Origin: Kryptolebias marmoratus
Taxonomy: Eukaryota; Chordata; Actinopteri; Cyprinodontiformes; Rivulidae
Direction: 5' to 3'
Assembly: GCF_001649575.2 (NCBI RefSeq)
Contig: NC_051435.1
Coordinates: forward strand, 8,272,469-8,336,468
DNA length: 64,000 nucleotides
Part shown: positions 28,101 through 37,274 of the stretch, one piece after another
Layout: each line of letters opens with the position of its first letter
Numbering within the stretch: the stretch's first letter is position 1
Program-made: the position numbers and the translations under genes
Notes under the pieces: generated by a model
The model's database searches: none
Told to the model about the DNA's origin: nothing
What the model saw: only the letters and a program-made list of their open reading frames with translations

Positions 28101-31091
28101 ATGGCTGTTTTGACACAAGAAAAAAAAAAGAAACTACTTATGGAATAAAGTTTGTGTTGTGTAACTTCCAGGGTTTTGTGTTCTGGATTACTGTCCAACA
28201 AATGAATACCCTGACCATTTCCCATTACTACTGATTATTTCGCTTTATTAAAGCATTTGTAGTATCATAATGTCATCTAGTAATGCTTTTCAATGTAGTG
28301 TGAGCAGTAAGCAGTGGTGCATCCTAGTAGAAATCCTTGAATTTTAATTGAATATTATCTGAAGTGTAAATTCTATTAGATAATTATTATTTGTACTATA
28401 AATATAGATTGTTATTATCTCCAGGTACATTCTGGTTTGCTCGTTCAGCAACAGCCAATTGCTGTGCTGAAGTTATTTCAGATTAAATAAAACAAGTTAA
28501 CTCAAAATAATCCAAAACCAATAAATATATATATATTTTTGTTGTGTAATGTAACACAAAGAAGATATCTTTGTGTAAATCTCTGAAAGGGGAACTCTGA
28601 TTTATAGAAACAAATACCTGAGAAGAAGGTCAAATCTTGTTCTTGTTGCTTCTGATGTAAAATGGTTTATAAAAGGTGATGCAAACATTATTAAGTTTCT
28701 TCTGAAGTCTAGATTGGAGATGTGGCACTTCTCAAATAAAGTGTAATTACACTGAAGGTTTAACATTCATCAGTGATTAAAACAAATGTTCATTCAAGTG
28801 TCAAATATGTTCAGTATCAGTTTCTAAAGATCCAACATGTGCTGCCAGAGCCTGCAGTCTGTGTGTTGGAGCGAAAGCACAATAGAGGTTATGTGAAAGC
28901 TGTGTGTATTGTCACACACCCAGGTCTGCTCCGTATTGATCCACATTGTTTTGATTGAAAACATAAAATCCCATCGAGCTGCCAGAGTTTGACTGAATAG
29001 GTGGGATTCTATGGCCCCCTTTTAAAAGCACCACACATAAAAAAATGCCTGTTTGAAAAGCATCAATCTGCTTTAACAGGTGCTTTAGAGAAACACTTTG
29101 TCTTTAGTCAATACGGCCTCTTTAGCTGCACGTGTAGTTATAGAGGAATAGTTCTCCAGCCACATCACTCAGTTACAACTCTGTTTAAAATACACTGGAG
29201 CTGAAGTCACTCTGAACTCTTTAACTCTGACTTTTTAATAATTCTTCAGATGACTAATATTTTCAGCTGGGTTAAATATTATTAAGAATCAAGATTTCAA
29301 TATTTTTATTTTGGTGTCTGTTGAGAGAAAGGATATCACAGTTCCTATGCAACAACAACAAGAATAACAACAAAATCTACCTAAATTCTCTATATGAAAA
29401 GCTTATTTATCTTTTTTTTATATCCCTCCAGCCTCAGAAGGAGAGGAAAGCTGCAGGTTTGTTGAAGCTCTTGTCGGGGGCCGCAGCCAAAAAGAAACCT
29501 CGCTCTCCCCCCTCCTCCCCACCCACCCACGGCCCCTCGCTGGCTGGCCAAGGTGCCGGACCCGCCGACCCAACCCATCATCCTCACCACCATCACCACC
29601 ACGCCCGCTCCGGCTCCTGTCCAATGGCGTCGCAGGGCCGAGCCGGCTCCTGTCCGATCGAGAGCGACATGGCGGGGGCAATAGGGCTGGAGCCTCTGCA
29701 CAGGAAGTCTGGATCCCTGGACACAAACTTCCCCTTGTCGCCCCCGGCTACACGAGCCGGCAGTGCTCTTCTGGTCCTCCGGCCTGAACCCAAACCTTTG
29801 TCAAGAGAGAGGTGAGTCCAAAGCTCAAACACACACACAATACCAGCATTACGACGACTCATTAAAGCATAGCAAACACGCTTTCAAAGCTCGCACGTGA
29901 GCACAATCGTCCAAATAACAGCAAATATTTCCTGACAAGTGTGTGGAGTTTGAGGTGAGGGCAGTTCAACCACAGGATCTAATGTGGTCCTGGGAGAGTC
30001 AGTCATAACAAAAGCTTAAGCAGAAAGTGGATGAAAACAGTCAGAACCACCCAGAGGTTCTTTCAGAAGCAATAAATCACTACAGCTGGGAGTGAAGGTT
30101 GGACTGTGCTTTTCTGGACATGATGGTTTTCAACATGGAACCGGGCATTTAAGGCTTCTAAAGTCCACACTGATAATACTTGTGACCTAAACATCCTTAC
30201 GCAACATCTATCTGGAATGTAATGTGTCTAGTTTGTTCTTTTTCCTGTTAGATCTAAGTTTTTGCTCTGAAACATGCACAAACTTTATCCCCTCTGGAGA
30301 AAACCCAAAGCCAGACACACCCTTTGGTTCTGTCACAGGACATTAAGGCGGAATGAAGCATTTAATGGTAGCATGTATCATTACTGTCAGCAGTAAGCTG
30401 CTGGACTGAGTTACTTAGTTGGTTAGCAGTGAAAAAAAGATGCACACTGCTTCATCTCTTATGTGTGCCTCAGAGGCAAGCAGAGAAAGGAATCAAATGT
30501 GTGACCAATACATTGGTAAATTTCAGACCCCGTGGAGGAGGAGTGAAAATCGATTTCAGGGCTGCGTTCACTTGTGCAGCTCAAAGTACAGCAGATTCCA
30601 TGGAAGCTGAAATGTCCACCTTAGAGTTATGTGTTTACCTCAGCCCCACCGCAGATAAATCAGCCATGAATCGGATCCTTTTCCAATGAAGATTAAAGGG
30701 CCAGTATAGGTTTTTATCAGGAATTTTATCAAGCATAGAAATTAGGAAAGTTACAGCAGGTTTTAGATTTTGTTGTAGCTCGAAGCTGAACAATTTTCTC
30801 TTTCTTTTTTGTTTAATATATAAAAGAAACAAAACACAACATTCTGCACAAATTCAGTTCTTTTAGATATGTTGTTAATAATGTCACTGAGCAGCCGCCG
30901 TGTGTCTCTTTCTGCTCGGCAGGTTCCGTGTGGTGGTTCCGTACCCTCCTCAGAGCGAGGCGGAGATCGAACTGCGGGAAGGGGACGTGGTGTTTGTCCA
31001 TAAGAAGAGGGAGGACGGTTGGTACAAAGGCACCCTGCAGAGGACGGGTCAGACTGGTTTGTTTCCTGGCAGTTTTGTCGAAAGCTTTTGA
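5637..31091 (+). CDS. sh3rf3: SH3RF3 (POSH2)-like E3 ubiquitin ligase/JNK scaffold, 3' nine coding exons (gene continues left of window)
   Basis: SH3RF proteins combine an N-terminal RING finger with four SH3 domains; they ubiquitylate targets and scaffold Rac-JNK signalling in the cytoplasm. Nine exons join in frame: 5637-5912, 8722-8817, 15885-16193, 17158-17273, 19814-19984, 22372-22658, 24689-25014, 29432-29811, 30923-31091. They give 2130 nt, or 709 residues plus a TGA stop. All four SH3 domains are present: SH3-1 in the first exon, SH3-2 split over the first and second, SH3-3 in the fifth, SH3-4 in the last. The RING exon is not in the window, so about 170-190 residues are missing relative to the roughly 880-residue family length. 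The C-terminus ending SFVESF, the segment [12 protein letters not shown] and the neighbours septin10 and SOWAH favour SH3RF3 over SH3RF1. All junctions keep frame and use GT-AG; the gene looks intact. Confidence 0.93.
5916..5950 (+). repeat. (CA)n microsatellite abutting a 5' splice site
   Basis: The repeat starts at the fourth intron base after donor gtaa. Confidence 0.95.
8481..8501. repeat. (TA)n microsatellite
   Basis: About ten uninterrupted TA units. Confidence 0.95.
8722..8817 (+). CDS. sh3rf3: SH3RF3 exon: second half of SH3-2
   Basis: 32 codons, phase 0 at both ends; acceptor ctttccag, donor gtaaac. Residues [18 protein letters not shown] and the closing [10 protein letters not shown] complete the second SH3 domain begun in the previous exon; the ligand-groove tryptophan and Pro-x-x-Tyr are both kept. 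Confidence 0.95.
10932..10958. repeat. (GT)n microsatellite
   Basis: Uninterrupted GT run. Confidence 0.95.
11471..11615 (+). repeat. Fragment of a common fish dispersed repeat
   Basis: Ordered words catggtttttgtactgtgg, acctggagaaaacccacac, agagagaacgtgcaggc and gctgggagtcaaac match a repeat I recognise from many teleost genomes (tgtgggaggaa...cctggagagaaccc...gagaacatgcaaactcc...gggagtcgaacc). The class is not assigned. Confidence 0.55.
13109..13136. repeat. (AC)n microsatellite
   Basis: Uninterrupted AC run. Confidence 0.95.
13331..13360. repeat. (TA)n microsatellite
   Basis: TA run with one GT interruption near its start. Confidence 0.95.
13980..14075 (+). repeat. Second fragment of the same fish dispersed repeat (3' part)
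   Basis: ttgctgcaaggcggtggtg followed by aatgactgcgccattacacag corresponds to the end of that repeat (ttgctgyaaggc..cagtgctaacyactgcrccactgtgcagcc). Confidence 0.5.
15639..15656. repeat. (TG)n microsatellite
   Basis: Nine TG units; a similar short (AC)n tract lies at 12691-12706. Confidence 0.9.
15885..16193 (+). CDS. sh3rf3: SH3RF3 exon: linker after SH3-2
   Basis: 103 codons, phase 0 at both ends; pyrimidine-rich acceptor ending cctcag, donor gtgcct. It starts [12 protein letters not shown], as expected right after SH3-2. A Pro/Ser-rich stretch follows, then the conserved basic block [13 protein letters not shown] and [18 protein letters not shown]. In POSH proteins this linker region is implicated in Rac binding (family knowledge, not seen directly). 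Confidence 0.93.
16194..17157 (+). other. sh3rf3: SH3RF3 intron with repeat copy
   Basis: About 1 kb; a family A dispersed repeat fills 16450-16745; the rest is AT-rich. Confidence 0.65.
16450..16745 (+). repeat. Dispersed repeat family A, copy 2
   Basis: Runs from caaactttgaaaataacg through gactctcagctacaaccac, agatgtacatccaataatt and tgttcagtggttcatgaaat in the same order as the other plus-strand copies. Confidence 0.75.
17158..17273 (+). CDS. sh3rf3: SH3RF3 exon: proline-rich segment before SH3-3
   Basis: 116 nt, from phase 0 to phase 2; acceptor tttttag, donor gtgagt. It encodes [14 protein letters not shown], then [19 protein letters not shown]. The isoleucine codon spans the junction (AT|A) with the next exon. 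Reading past the donor meets TGA at once, which supports the splice site. Confidence 0.88.
17274..19813 (+). other. sh3rf3: SH3RF3 intron before SH3-3
   Basis: 2.5 kb. It holds a T-run (about 17311-17328), A-rich tracts near 18001-18045, and a palindromic X-box-like site at 18772-18785. No exon supported. Confidence 0.65.
18772..18785. promoter_or_regulatory. Candidate RFX X-box (palindromic)
   Basis: GTTACCATGGTAAC is a perfect 14-bp palindrome fitting the RFX X-box consensus (GTNRCC-N0-3-RGYAAC). A similar half-site, gttgccatgggg, lies about 36 bp upstream. Function is inferred from the motif only. Confidence 0.4.
19814..19984 (+). CDS. sh3rf3: SH3RF3 exon: SH3-3
   Basis: 171 nt; acceptor tacttag, donor gtctgt (an imperfect donor, but the phase fits the next exon). 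It encodes the third SH3 almost entirely: [18 protein letters not shown], the CQDGWFKG tryptophan region, and [12 protein letters not shown]. It ends with two bases of an arginine codon. Confidence 0.94.
19985..22371 (+). other. sh3rf3: SH3RF3 intron with repeat copy
   Basis: 2.4 kb, AT-rich; carries a family A repeat at 20380-20560 and purine-rich low complexity near 21040-21180. Nothing coding. Confidence 0.65.
20380..20560 (+). repeat. Dispersed repeat family A, copy 3 (truncated)
   Basis: Words gaccttgaaaataatgtg, gactctgagctactaccac and aatgttagcacaatatctgt align with copy 2; the right half is missing. Confidence 0.7.
22372..22658 (+). CDS. sh3rf3: SH3RF3 exon: Ser/Pro/Gly-rich linker
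   Basis: 287 nt; acceptor tcttcaaag, donor gtgagt. It opens by finishing the split Arg codon, then [25 protein letters not shown] and a long Ser/Pro tract. It ends with [14 protein letters not shown], matching the conserved TVNQAR motif of the SH3RF linker. GC-rich compared with the flanking introns, as expected for coding DNA. Confidence 0.9.
22659..24688 (+). other. sh3rf3: SH3RF3 intron
   Basis: 2.0 kb; includes imperfect CA-rich sequence near 24120-24185 and 24315-24345. A 192-codon minus-strand open frame across 23984-24562 is driven by this CA-rich sequence and is not considered a gene. Confidence 0.65.
24689..25014 (+). CDS. sh3rf3: SH3RF3 exon: Pro/Ser-rich disordered region
   Basis: 326 nt, phase 1 to 0; acceptor tgttttag, donor gtgaga. 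It encodes [18 protein letters not shown] and a long Pro/Ser region ending GVLAPKPEK. No folded domain is evident; several SP and PxxP motifs suggest phosphorylation and SH3-ligand sites (inference). Frames on the other strand across this exon are low-complexity shadows. Confidence 0.9.
25910..26140 (-). repeat. Dispersed repeat family A, copy 4 (inverted)
   Basis: Reverse complements of the family words: atgtggtagtagctgagaga, aaatatctcataaactac and aacctaatgaaactttcag. Confidence 0.7.
27045..27059 (-). promoter_or_regulatory. Candidate CTCF binding site
   Basis: On the minus strand it reads CCACCAGAGGGCAGC, a full match to the CTCF core consensus CCASYAGRKGGCRS. Occupancy is inferred from the motif only. 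Confidence 0.4.
29432..29811 (+). CDS. sh3rf3: SH3RF3 exon: LLKLLSGA motif, His tract, C-terminal linker
   Basis: 380 nt, phase 0 to 2; acceptor tccctccag, donor gtgagt. It encodes [20 protein letters not shown], an SH3RF family signature. A histidine-rich run (HHPHHHHHH) follows, then [27 protein letters not shown] and [11 protein letters not shown] leading into SH3-4. The histidine tract is the unusual part. Confidence 0.93.
29812..30922 (+). other. sh3rf3: SH3RF3 last intron
   Basis: 1.1 kb between the His-tract exon and the SH3-4 exon; no repeat or coding signal recognised. Confidence 0.65.
30923..31091 (+). CDS. sh3rf3: SH3RF3 last coding exon: SH3-4 and stop
   Basis: 169 nt including the TGA at 31089-31091; acceptor gctcggcag. 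It completes a split Arg codon, then encodes the fourth SH3: [34 protein letters not shown], and [12 protein letters not shown] at the extreme C-terminus. The domain is complete and ends at the protein terminus as in other SH3RF family members. Confidence 0.95.
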
Positions 31092-31320
31092 GCTGCGAGA
31101 AAAGAGCTTTTTTTCCCCCCCATTTCTGAGTCATTCAAACCCAAGCTCCACGAACACATGCAACAACCGCAACAAGGCTGGGGTAATATTGGTTTCCAAG
31201 TTTTCCTCTTTTTATTTGCTCAATAAAAGATTTACCAATTTATAAATACATTTTACAACCTGCCTTAAAAGCTGCTAACCCTTCAAGAAAAATAGATTTT
31301 ATTGGATTTCAGAGAATAAT

Positions 31321-32259
31321 GTACAACCCTAATTTTTGAAAATGTTGGGACAATGTGTAAATTATCAATAAACACAGAACACAATGATTTGCAAGTCTCG
31401 TAAATCCATATATTATTCACAATGGAACATAGTAAACGTATCAAATGCTGAAACAGAGAAAATGCAGGGCCGTGTTTACCACTGAAGTATCTAGGAACGA
31501 AGCAGACCAGCTGCTGAAGGTTTTGGAGGGGAATGTTGACCCATTCTTGTCTGATAAAGGATTCTAGTTGTTCAGCAGTCCTGGATCTTCTTTGCTATGT
31601 TTTGTTTTGCTGGATGGAAGCAGATGTTGCTGTAAAACCTGTATTTACTTTTCTGCATTGATGAAGCTTTTCCAGATGTGTAAGCTGCCCATGCCAAAGG
31701 CACTAATGCACCCCCATACCATCAGAGAGGCAGGCTGGACGGTCCCTCTTCTCTTTAGTATGGAGGACGTGACGTCCAGGGTTTCCAAAACAAACTTCAC
31801 ATTTCAAACAGTTCTCCTCTTTGCCTCAGTCCATTTTAAATAAGCTTTGGTTCAGAGAAGACAATATCTTTGTTCACATATGGGTTTTTCTCTGCCTGAT
31901 AGAGCTTTAAGCAGCATTTGTGGACGGCACAGTGAACTGTGTTGACAGACAATGATCTGTGGAAGTGTTCCTGATGTCCAGAACAGAGTCAAAATGCTCC
32001 TCCAGCTGTTCATTTGTACCACTTTTACAGTTTTTTGTTGCCCCTCTCCCAACTTTTTGAGATGTGTTGCTGCTATAAAAATCTAATTTACCTTTTTGTT
32101 TTCCAACAAAACTGTACAATTTATTAGTTTCAGCATTTGATATGTTTACTATGTTCCACTGTGGACAAAATCCAGGTTTATGAGATTTGCTAATCATTGT
32201 ATTCTGTTTTTATTTACACTTTACACAATGTCCCAGCTTTGTCAGAATTGGCGTTGGAC
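31321..32259. mobile_element. Degenerate DNA transposon with long terminal inverted repeats
   Basis: The left end (gtacaaccct, then tgttgggacaatgtgtaaat and acacagaacacaatgatttg) is the imperfect reverse complement of the right end (attctgtttttatttacac, then ttacacaatgtcccagc and ttggcgttggac). The inverted repeats are about 90 bp long. A TA beside each tip (degenerate on the right) would fit Tc1/mariner, but the superfamily is not proved. No intact transposase is readable. It sits in the probable SH3RF3 3'UTR. Confidence 0.7.
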
Positions 32260-35200
32260 TGTCACATGTTGGTCTTGAAGAATTATTTTTCCTCTCTTTA
32301 ACATGTCAAGCAATACTAAAAGATCTGAAGCAGACACGAGACATTATTTCTGCTAAGTCAGAAATCCATATGAGTCCACTAATATACACACAGGCAGACA
32401 TATATTTTTCTTTGCTCTTTGGGAAAGCTAGTTCCAGCTTCAGTAAGCAGTGTGGGGTTCACCACTCGCTCGCGTTTCAGAGCCGCGGCGTTGACTACTG
32501 AAGGCCCGGACTCAGAGAGATGAGCCGCGCCTCCCAGTTCTCCTGGGCGTCGTCCACCAGCAAACACACTAGCACAAAAATGATTAGCTCTGTTTTTGTT
32601 TTGTTTTTTCCACTGAGACCTCAGAACTTGAATCCAGGTGCTTTCTTTACTAGAGAAGTGAACATTTTACAGCCAGGTGAGGAGGGAAGTGTGTGGGAAC
32701 TCCAGTCCCGGATGTTTTGGAAGCACATCTCCTCGTCTACAATGTGACAACGAGCACACGTTTCGTTTCAGCCCCCGTATATGTTAACAATGCATGTAGC
32801 ATTATTATTGTTTTTTTAATATGTTGTAATAGGTGTTTGTGTTGTCCTGCTGTGATGATCTGTCACCAAAAAGAAAAAAGGTTTAATTTAAAGAAGTCTG
32901 AATTAGGTCATCCATTTTTTTATATTTATGTCTTACTTGTCGAACATGTTTAACTTTTACTAAATTTGACTTTCATACAAACCCTGATTAAACTGAATTA
33001 ACTGGCTTGTTGAATGTAAACAGAAGCAGAAGGTCACACCAAAACTTACAGAATCTGTTTTTATGAAGTTGTTTTTGGAACTTTGGTATGAGATAAGACA
33101 CAACAAATGCACTTGGCAATATTTGTTACAACCTGCTTCTTTGTCTGCATATACAGTATTTAAAACATGTATTTTACCTGTCAAAGGTCTTTCTTTTTAC
33201 TGCTGCTTGTTTCCTTTTTTCCTGTTTTAACAAGATCTTTCTGTGAGCAGGCACAAACTAGTGGGGCAGAATGAGAGATCCCAACTTCTTTTTTCAGTTT
33301 CAAACCAACAAAGAGGAGCTGATTGGAAATTTACTACTGGAAATCCTGTGATTTCTACCACAAATGTTGCCAACAGAAAGCCCTGTTTCCTATATATTTT
33401 TTCTTTGTTTGACTGTACAAACATTGTAAGAGAAAANCCCCTTGAGCGGCATACATGCCAGTCCGTGGTTAAAAAATGCGACTGCCAGTCTTTCCTTTTT
33501 CGATCTTGGGCCTTGAATCCAATCTAGTTTACATTATTTTGTGAGAATGATTTACCTTTTGTCCTGGTTTGTAAAGACAGAAGCACAGCAACACTCTCAG
33601 AGCCTGACTGTGGACTACAGAGGGAGAGTTCTTGTTTTATTCTAACTGAAGCACAAACAGCTAAATGGCAATGTGCACACAGACTAGGCACAACAAAGAA
33701 TAAGGCAAGCGCACAAATAACTAGCTGAGACCTGATTCTAAACATATTGTGGTTTGTTATTGGCTTACGTTGAGCCTTTTTGGTTTTTCTGCATTTATAT
33801 CACATTAAGAAGATGACAGAAAATGGCATCTAGTCATTTTAGAATCTGTTCTGGCACATTTCATCAGTGAAAAGCTTCTATGTATTGACTAAACTCTGAA
33901 GAATTTAATCAGTTTGGTGACTTCAAATCATTCAGAAAACAAGCACAGAACAGGAAAAAAAAGGCAGCACAGATAATAAATCAAAACTGGCACATTCTAT
34001 AATAAAGCACAATAAAAGCAAGCAAGAGGAAATGATTTGTATAGATGTTCTTCCTGGACTCTGAAGGGGAAATGACCTGTCTTGTTAAATAATCTCCTGG
34101 CCAGTAGAGAGAGAGACAGGAAACCAAAAAGAAAAAAAAAAACATTCTGCAGGTTGGATTCTTTTTCCTGCTGCAAGTCAAAGCTCATAAAAAGAGCCAC
34201 AGTCAGGTTTTTCCATTAGTATCACATAAATGTGAGCAGACAGTTGGGTTTTAGAACAGGTTTCGAGTTTTAATCAGTTTTTAAAATCAGAATATGTGTG
34301 AGTTTCTGTGAGGCGTTTTGGTTCAGTCAGATGGAAGTGCAGCTTCGTTCTCTTGGAAATAGCAAAACTGATTTTCAGTGTAGGATTTTGGATATTAGTT
34401 ATTTGGGAATTTTAGGCTAAACATATCCTCATTGGCCTTTAAAACCTGTCAGTCAAGCCTTAGTGCCTACAAATGTAAACATACAGTTTAATTCAGGCAG
34501 ACCAGGTCCCTCTTTCCCCCCCTTTTTGTTGCATGTTTGACAGTACAACAAGCCGGCTGATTGTTTTTCAGTCCACCCAATTCTTTTAGGCCCGATGACA
34601 AATACCAGCAGATCCCAGAACAGCTCTGCACCACCCTGAGCAGAATTTCTTTGTTTTCATTGGGTTTTTAGGCCTGCTTTCATCAAGAACTCACACTTAT
34701 ATTGTCTAATTTAAGCACAAATTTAAGTTTGCGTTGAAGATCAGCTGATCTTTACTTTAGTTTCATTTTTTTTATGGGGTTGATGTTCTGGGTAAAAAAA
34801 AAAAGTTTACAACAGTCAAAATGTCAGGAATAAAACCACTGCACGGTGGTCACTTTAGATAAAATAACTTGAAGCGCCAGTTTTTCAAAAAAAAGAAATT
34901 TATGTATTTTATTCACGTGACCTAAGTTTGTCATTCGCCTCAGCTTCCTGGTTGAATAAACACCACTTAAAAACTTTTAACAGCTTGAAAATGTGATCAA
35001 AAAAATGCCACTTCATACTGGTTTAAAGCTCAAATTTGAACTGGACTTCTAATAATTACCCAGTCGGGCTGATTGAGGCCAAAGTGTTTGCGTATTAAGT
35101 CTTGTTCTGGCAGTCCACCTTCCAGGAAGTCTGACTCCTCACTTTGCCATTTTGAAGTAAATGTCAGCCATATTTGTTCTTATGGATACTTGAGTGTGTG

Positions 35201-35534
35201 AGTTCTTGAATGAGGAAGAGGAGAGGCATCTGTATGTAGCTCTTTACACACACACAAGAAAAAAAAACTTTATGAAACCCTTGGTGCAGCATGGACCCTC
35301 ATGCCTCATCAGGACTGAGTTAAAAACAGTTGAGTGAAACAGAGGACAAAAAAAGAGAATATATATAAACATATATATATTGTGCAGAATATTTATAGGC
35401 CTTTTGTGCCATTGAAGTCATGCTCTGGGCTGGCCGTGTCCAGCGCTCTCTACCATGTGATCATTATACATCGTCTTGTACTGATGACCCGTGGTTGATA
35501 TGATTGTTTTTTTCATGTCAAGTGCATTTTTCGC

Positions 35535-35560
35535 AATAAATGCCTTTGTTTTCAAATAAA
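35535..35560 (+). terminator. Poly(A) signals, probable distal 3' end of SH3RF3
   Basis: Two AATAAA hexamers lie 20 bp apart and are followed within 10-30 bp by GT-rich DNA (tttgtgtgtgcgcgtttgtg), the usual cleavage-stimulating context. Assigned to SH3RF3 because it is the nearest upstream plus-strand gene. Confidence 0.5.
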
Positions 35561-35565
35561 CTTCC

Positions 35566-37274
35566 TTTGTGTGTGCGCGTTTGTGCTTTCAAAGACCAGT
35601 TAAACACAAAATGATGAGAAGCAAAACACATTTATGTGCCCCGACACAAAACAAACACGTTACCTGTAGAGCCCGTTTGGATTTGGTCCCGTAGAGGTTT
35701 CAACCTGGGAGTCGTATCCTGCTCTAATTATAATCATCTTCACTCTCAGCCAGCTCATTAAAGGCTTATGAAGCCTTATGAGCAGCGCTCCAGGTCTAGT
35801 TGTCTTCACTGAGTGTTATTGTTTTTATTACTGCAGACATGTTGGTGATGGATGTCTGTTTTCATCCCTACTGGCATCTTCTCCTCTCTCCTTTATCCTC
35901 CTCCGTTCTTATCGGCCTCTTAGCTCTCCAGCCAAACACTGACATGGATGAGGTGTGTAATTGGTAATTTCAGAGCGTCGCCTGCACTCCCCTTAAATGA
36001 CAACCTCATCTCTCCAGAAGTCAGGCCTGTCTACAATGATCGCCTCCATTTGCATTTAGAGTGACTGGCAAAAGGTGGCGAGGAGGGTGTGTGTGTGTGC
36101 AAAAGTGTGACAGCTATCGGATTTACGCCCATTCAGAAAAACTTGACTTTTAACACTCAAACTGCTATATTTGAGGTGAACAGGCAGCCCATTTAGGGTT
36201 TTCTTTTTTTTTTTTTGTTAGCTCTCTGCAAAGCTGAGATAGTGTTCAGCTTTTCCATGGATTTTAGCGAAATCACCCAGAGAGCAGCTGAACATGTATG
36301 CTCACACACAAACATGCTTTATCTGTGTTCTGCCTCAGAGAAATGGTTCTCCTCTGGGTGTCCTCTTCCCTACCTAATAATAATAATAGCGAGGTGCTGC
36401 AGGCTCCTGCAGGAAATCAATCAGCGCTCCTCGGCTTTAAGCCAGAACCTGTCTGTCCACCTGTCTGTGTGCCAGCGTTTAAGTCACTTGAAGGGCAACG
36501 GAGCCGGAGGGTGAGACACTGCGGGGTACAAAAACCTACAACACAGGCTCTTTGTGAGTGTGTGCGCTCGGAGGAAAAGCAGGAGGTGGGCAGAAAGGAA
36601 AGCCAAATATTATTCTTGTGAAAGAAATGCAGGCACGAACACAAGACTGCAGAGGACATACATCAGTTTTGTTTTTGGTTTTTTTGTTTTGCTTATCAAT
36701 ATTTTTATTTGATAACACCTTGTACTGAAACAACAGATTCAAATGTGAAATAAGGTTGTTTAAAAAAAAAAAAAAACACGTTCTTTTCCATCCTTTGAAA
36801 CAAACAGTGAAATAATTTATTTTTTGTGTGTCTGCTTATCTTTCTTTCAAGTTATCGGTCAATAACAACAACAAAAAGCTCATTTTCACATATTAAGTTA
36901 AACTTTGGTGTGGTAGTAGCTGATGATCATCCTCAACACATACATATAGAGAGCTGCACATTGAGCATTATTTTTTGCTTAAAACTTAGCTTAAACGTTA
37001 GCTATTTGCATTAACCCTGTCTGTAAGCAAAACATCTCATGAACCATCAGACAAGTTCTAATGAAAGTTTCACTGGATTTACATCTGCTACAGATTCACT
37101 TTTGAAGTCAACCTAATTCAAGATGGCCACCGCAGCTAACTGACCTTAGCCAACACAAAAAATGGCTCCATCTCAGTCAACTTTAAAAATAAAAGTTTAG
37201 TGTGGCTGTAGTTTAGACTGGTTTACAACCCACACTTCATCTGCTTACTTAGAAGAACCAGACAGGCACATCAT
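35566..37274. other. Convergent intergenic region SH3RF3 / septin10
   Basis: Holds a short GT run near 36090, a poly-A stretch near 36762-36775 and a family A repeat (36890-37170). No gene supported. Confidence 0.6.
36890..37170 (-). repeat. Dispersed repeat family A, copy 5 (inverted)
   Basis: Reverse complements of family words: tggtgtggtagtagctgatg, acatctcatgaaccatcaga, and aattcaagatggccaccgca. Confidence 0.75.

Larger units (their letters stand above)
25015..29431 (+). other. sh3rf3: SH3RF3 intron (4.4 kb)
   Basis: No exon supported. It carries a minus-orientation family A repeat (25910-26140), a CTCF-like site (27045-27059) and a C/T-rich stretch (27200-27390). Confidence 0.65.
31092..35565 (+). 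other. sh3rf3: Probable 3'UTR of SH3RF3
   Basis: No credible coding sequence lies between the SH3RF3 stop and 35565. The most convincing poly(A) site is the pair of AATAAA hexamers at 35535 and 35555, followed by a GT-rich stretch. An earlier AATAAA near 31222 could give a short transcript. A degenerate DNA transposon sits at 31321-32259. One undetermined base (n) occurs at 33437. Confidence 0.5.

Noticed and set aside
29593..29862. Minus-strand open frames over the SH3RF3 His-tract exon
   Set aside because: Shadows of a GC-rich coding exon; the plus frame matches the SH3RF family and splices in phase.
30900..30922. Independent start for the last SH3RF3 exon (ATG upstream of the exon)
   Set aside because: The ATG lies in the intron, before a clear acceptor (gctcggcag), and the exon phase matches the preceding exon.
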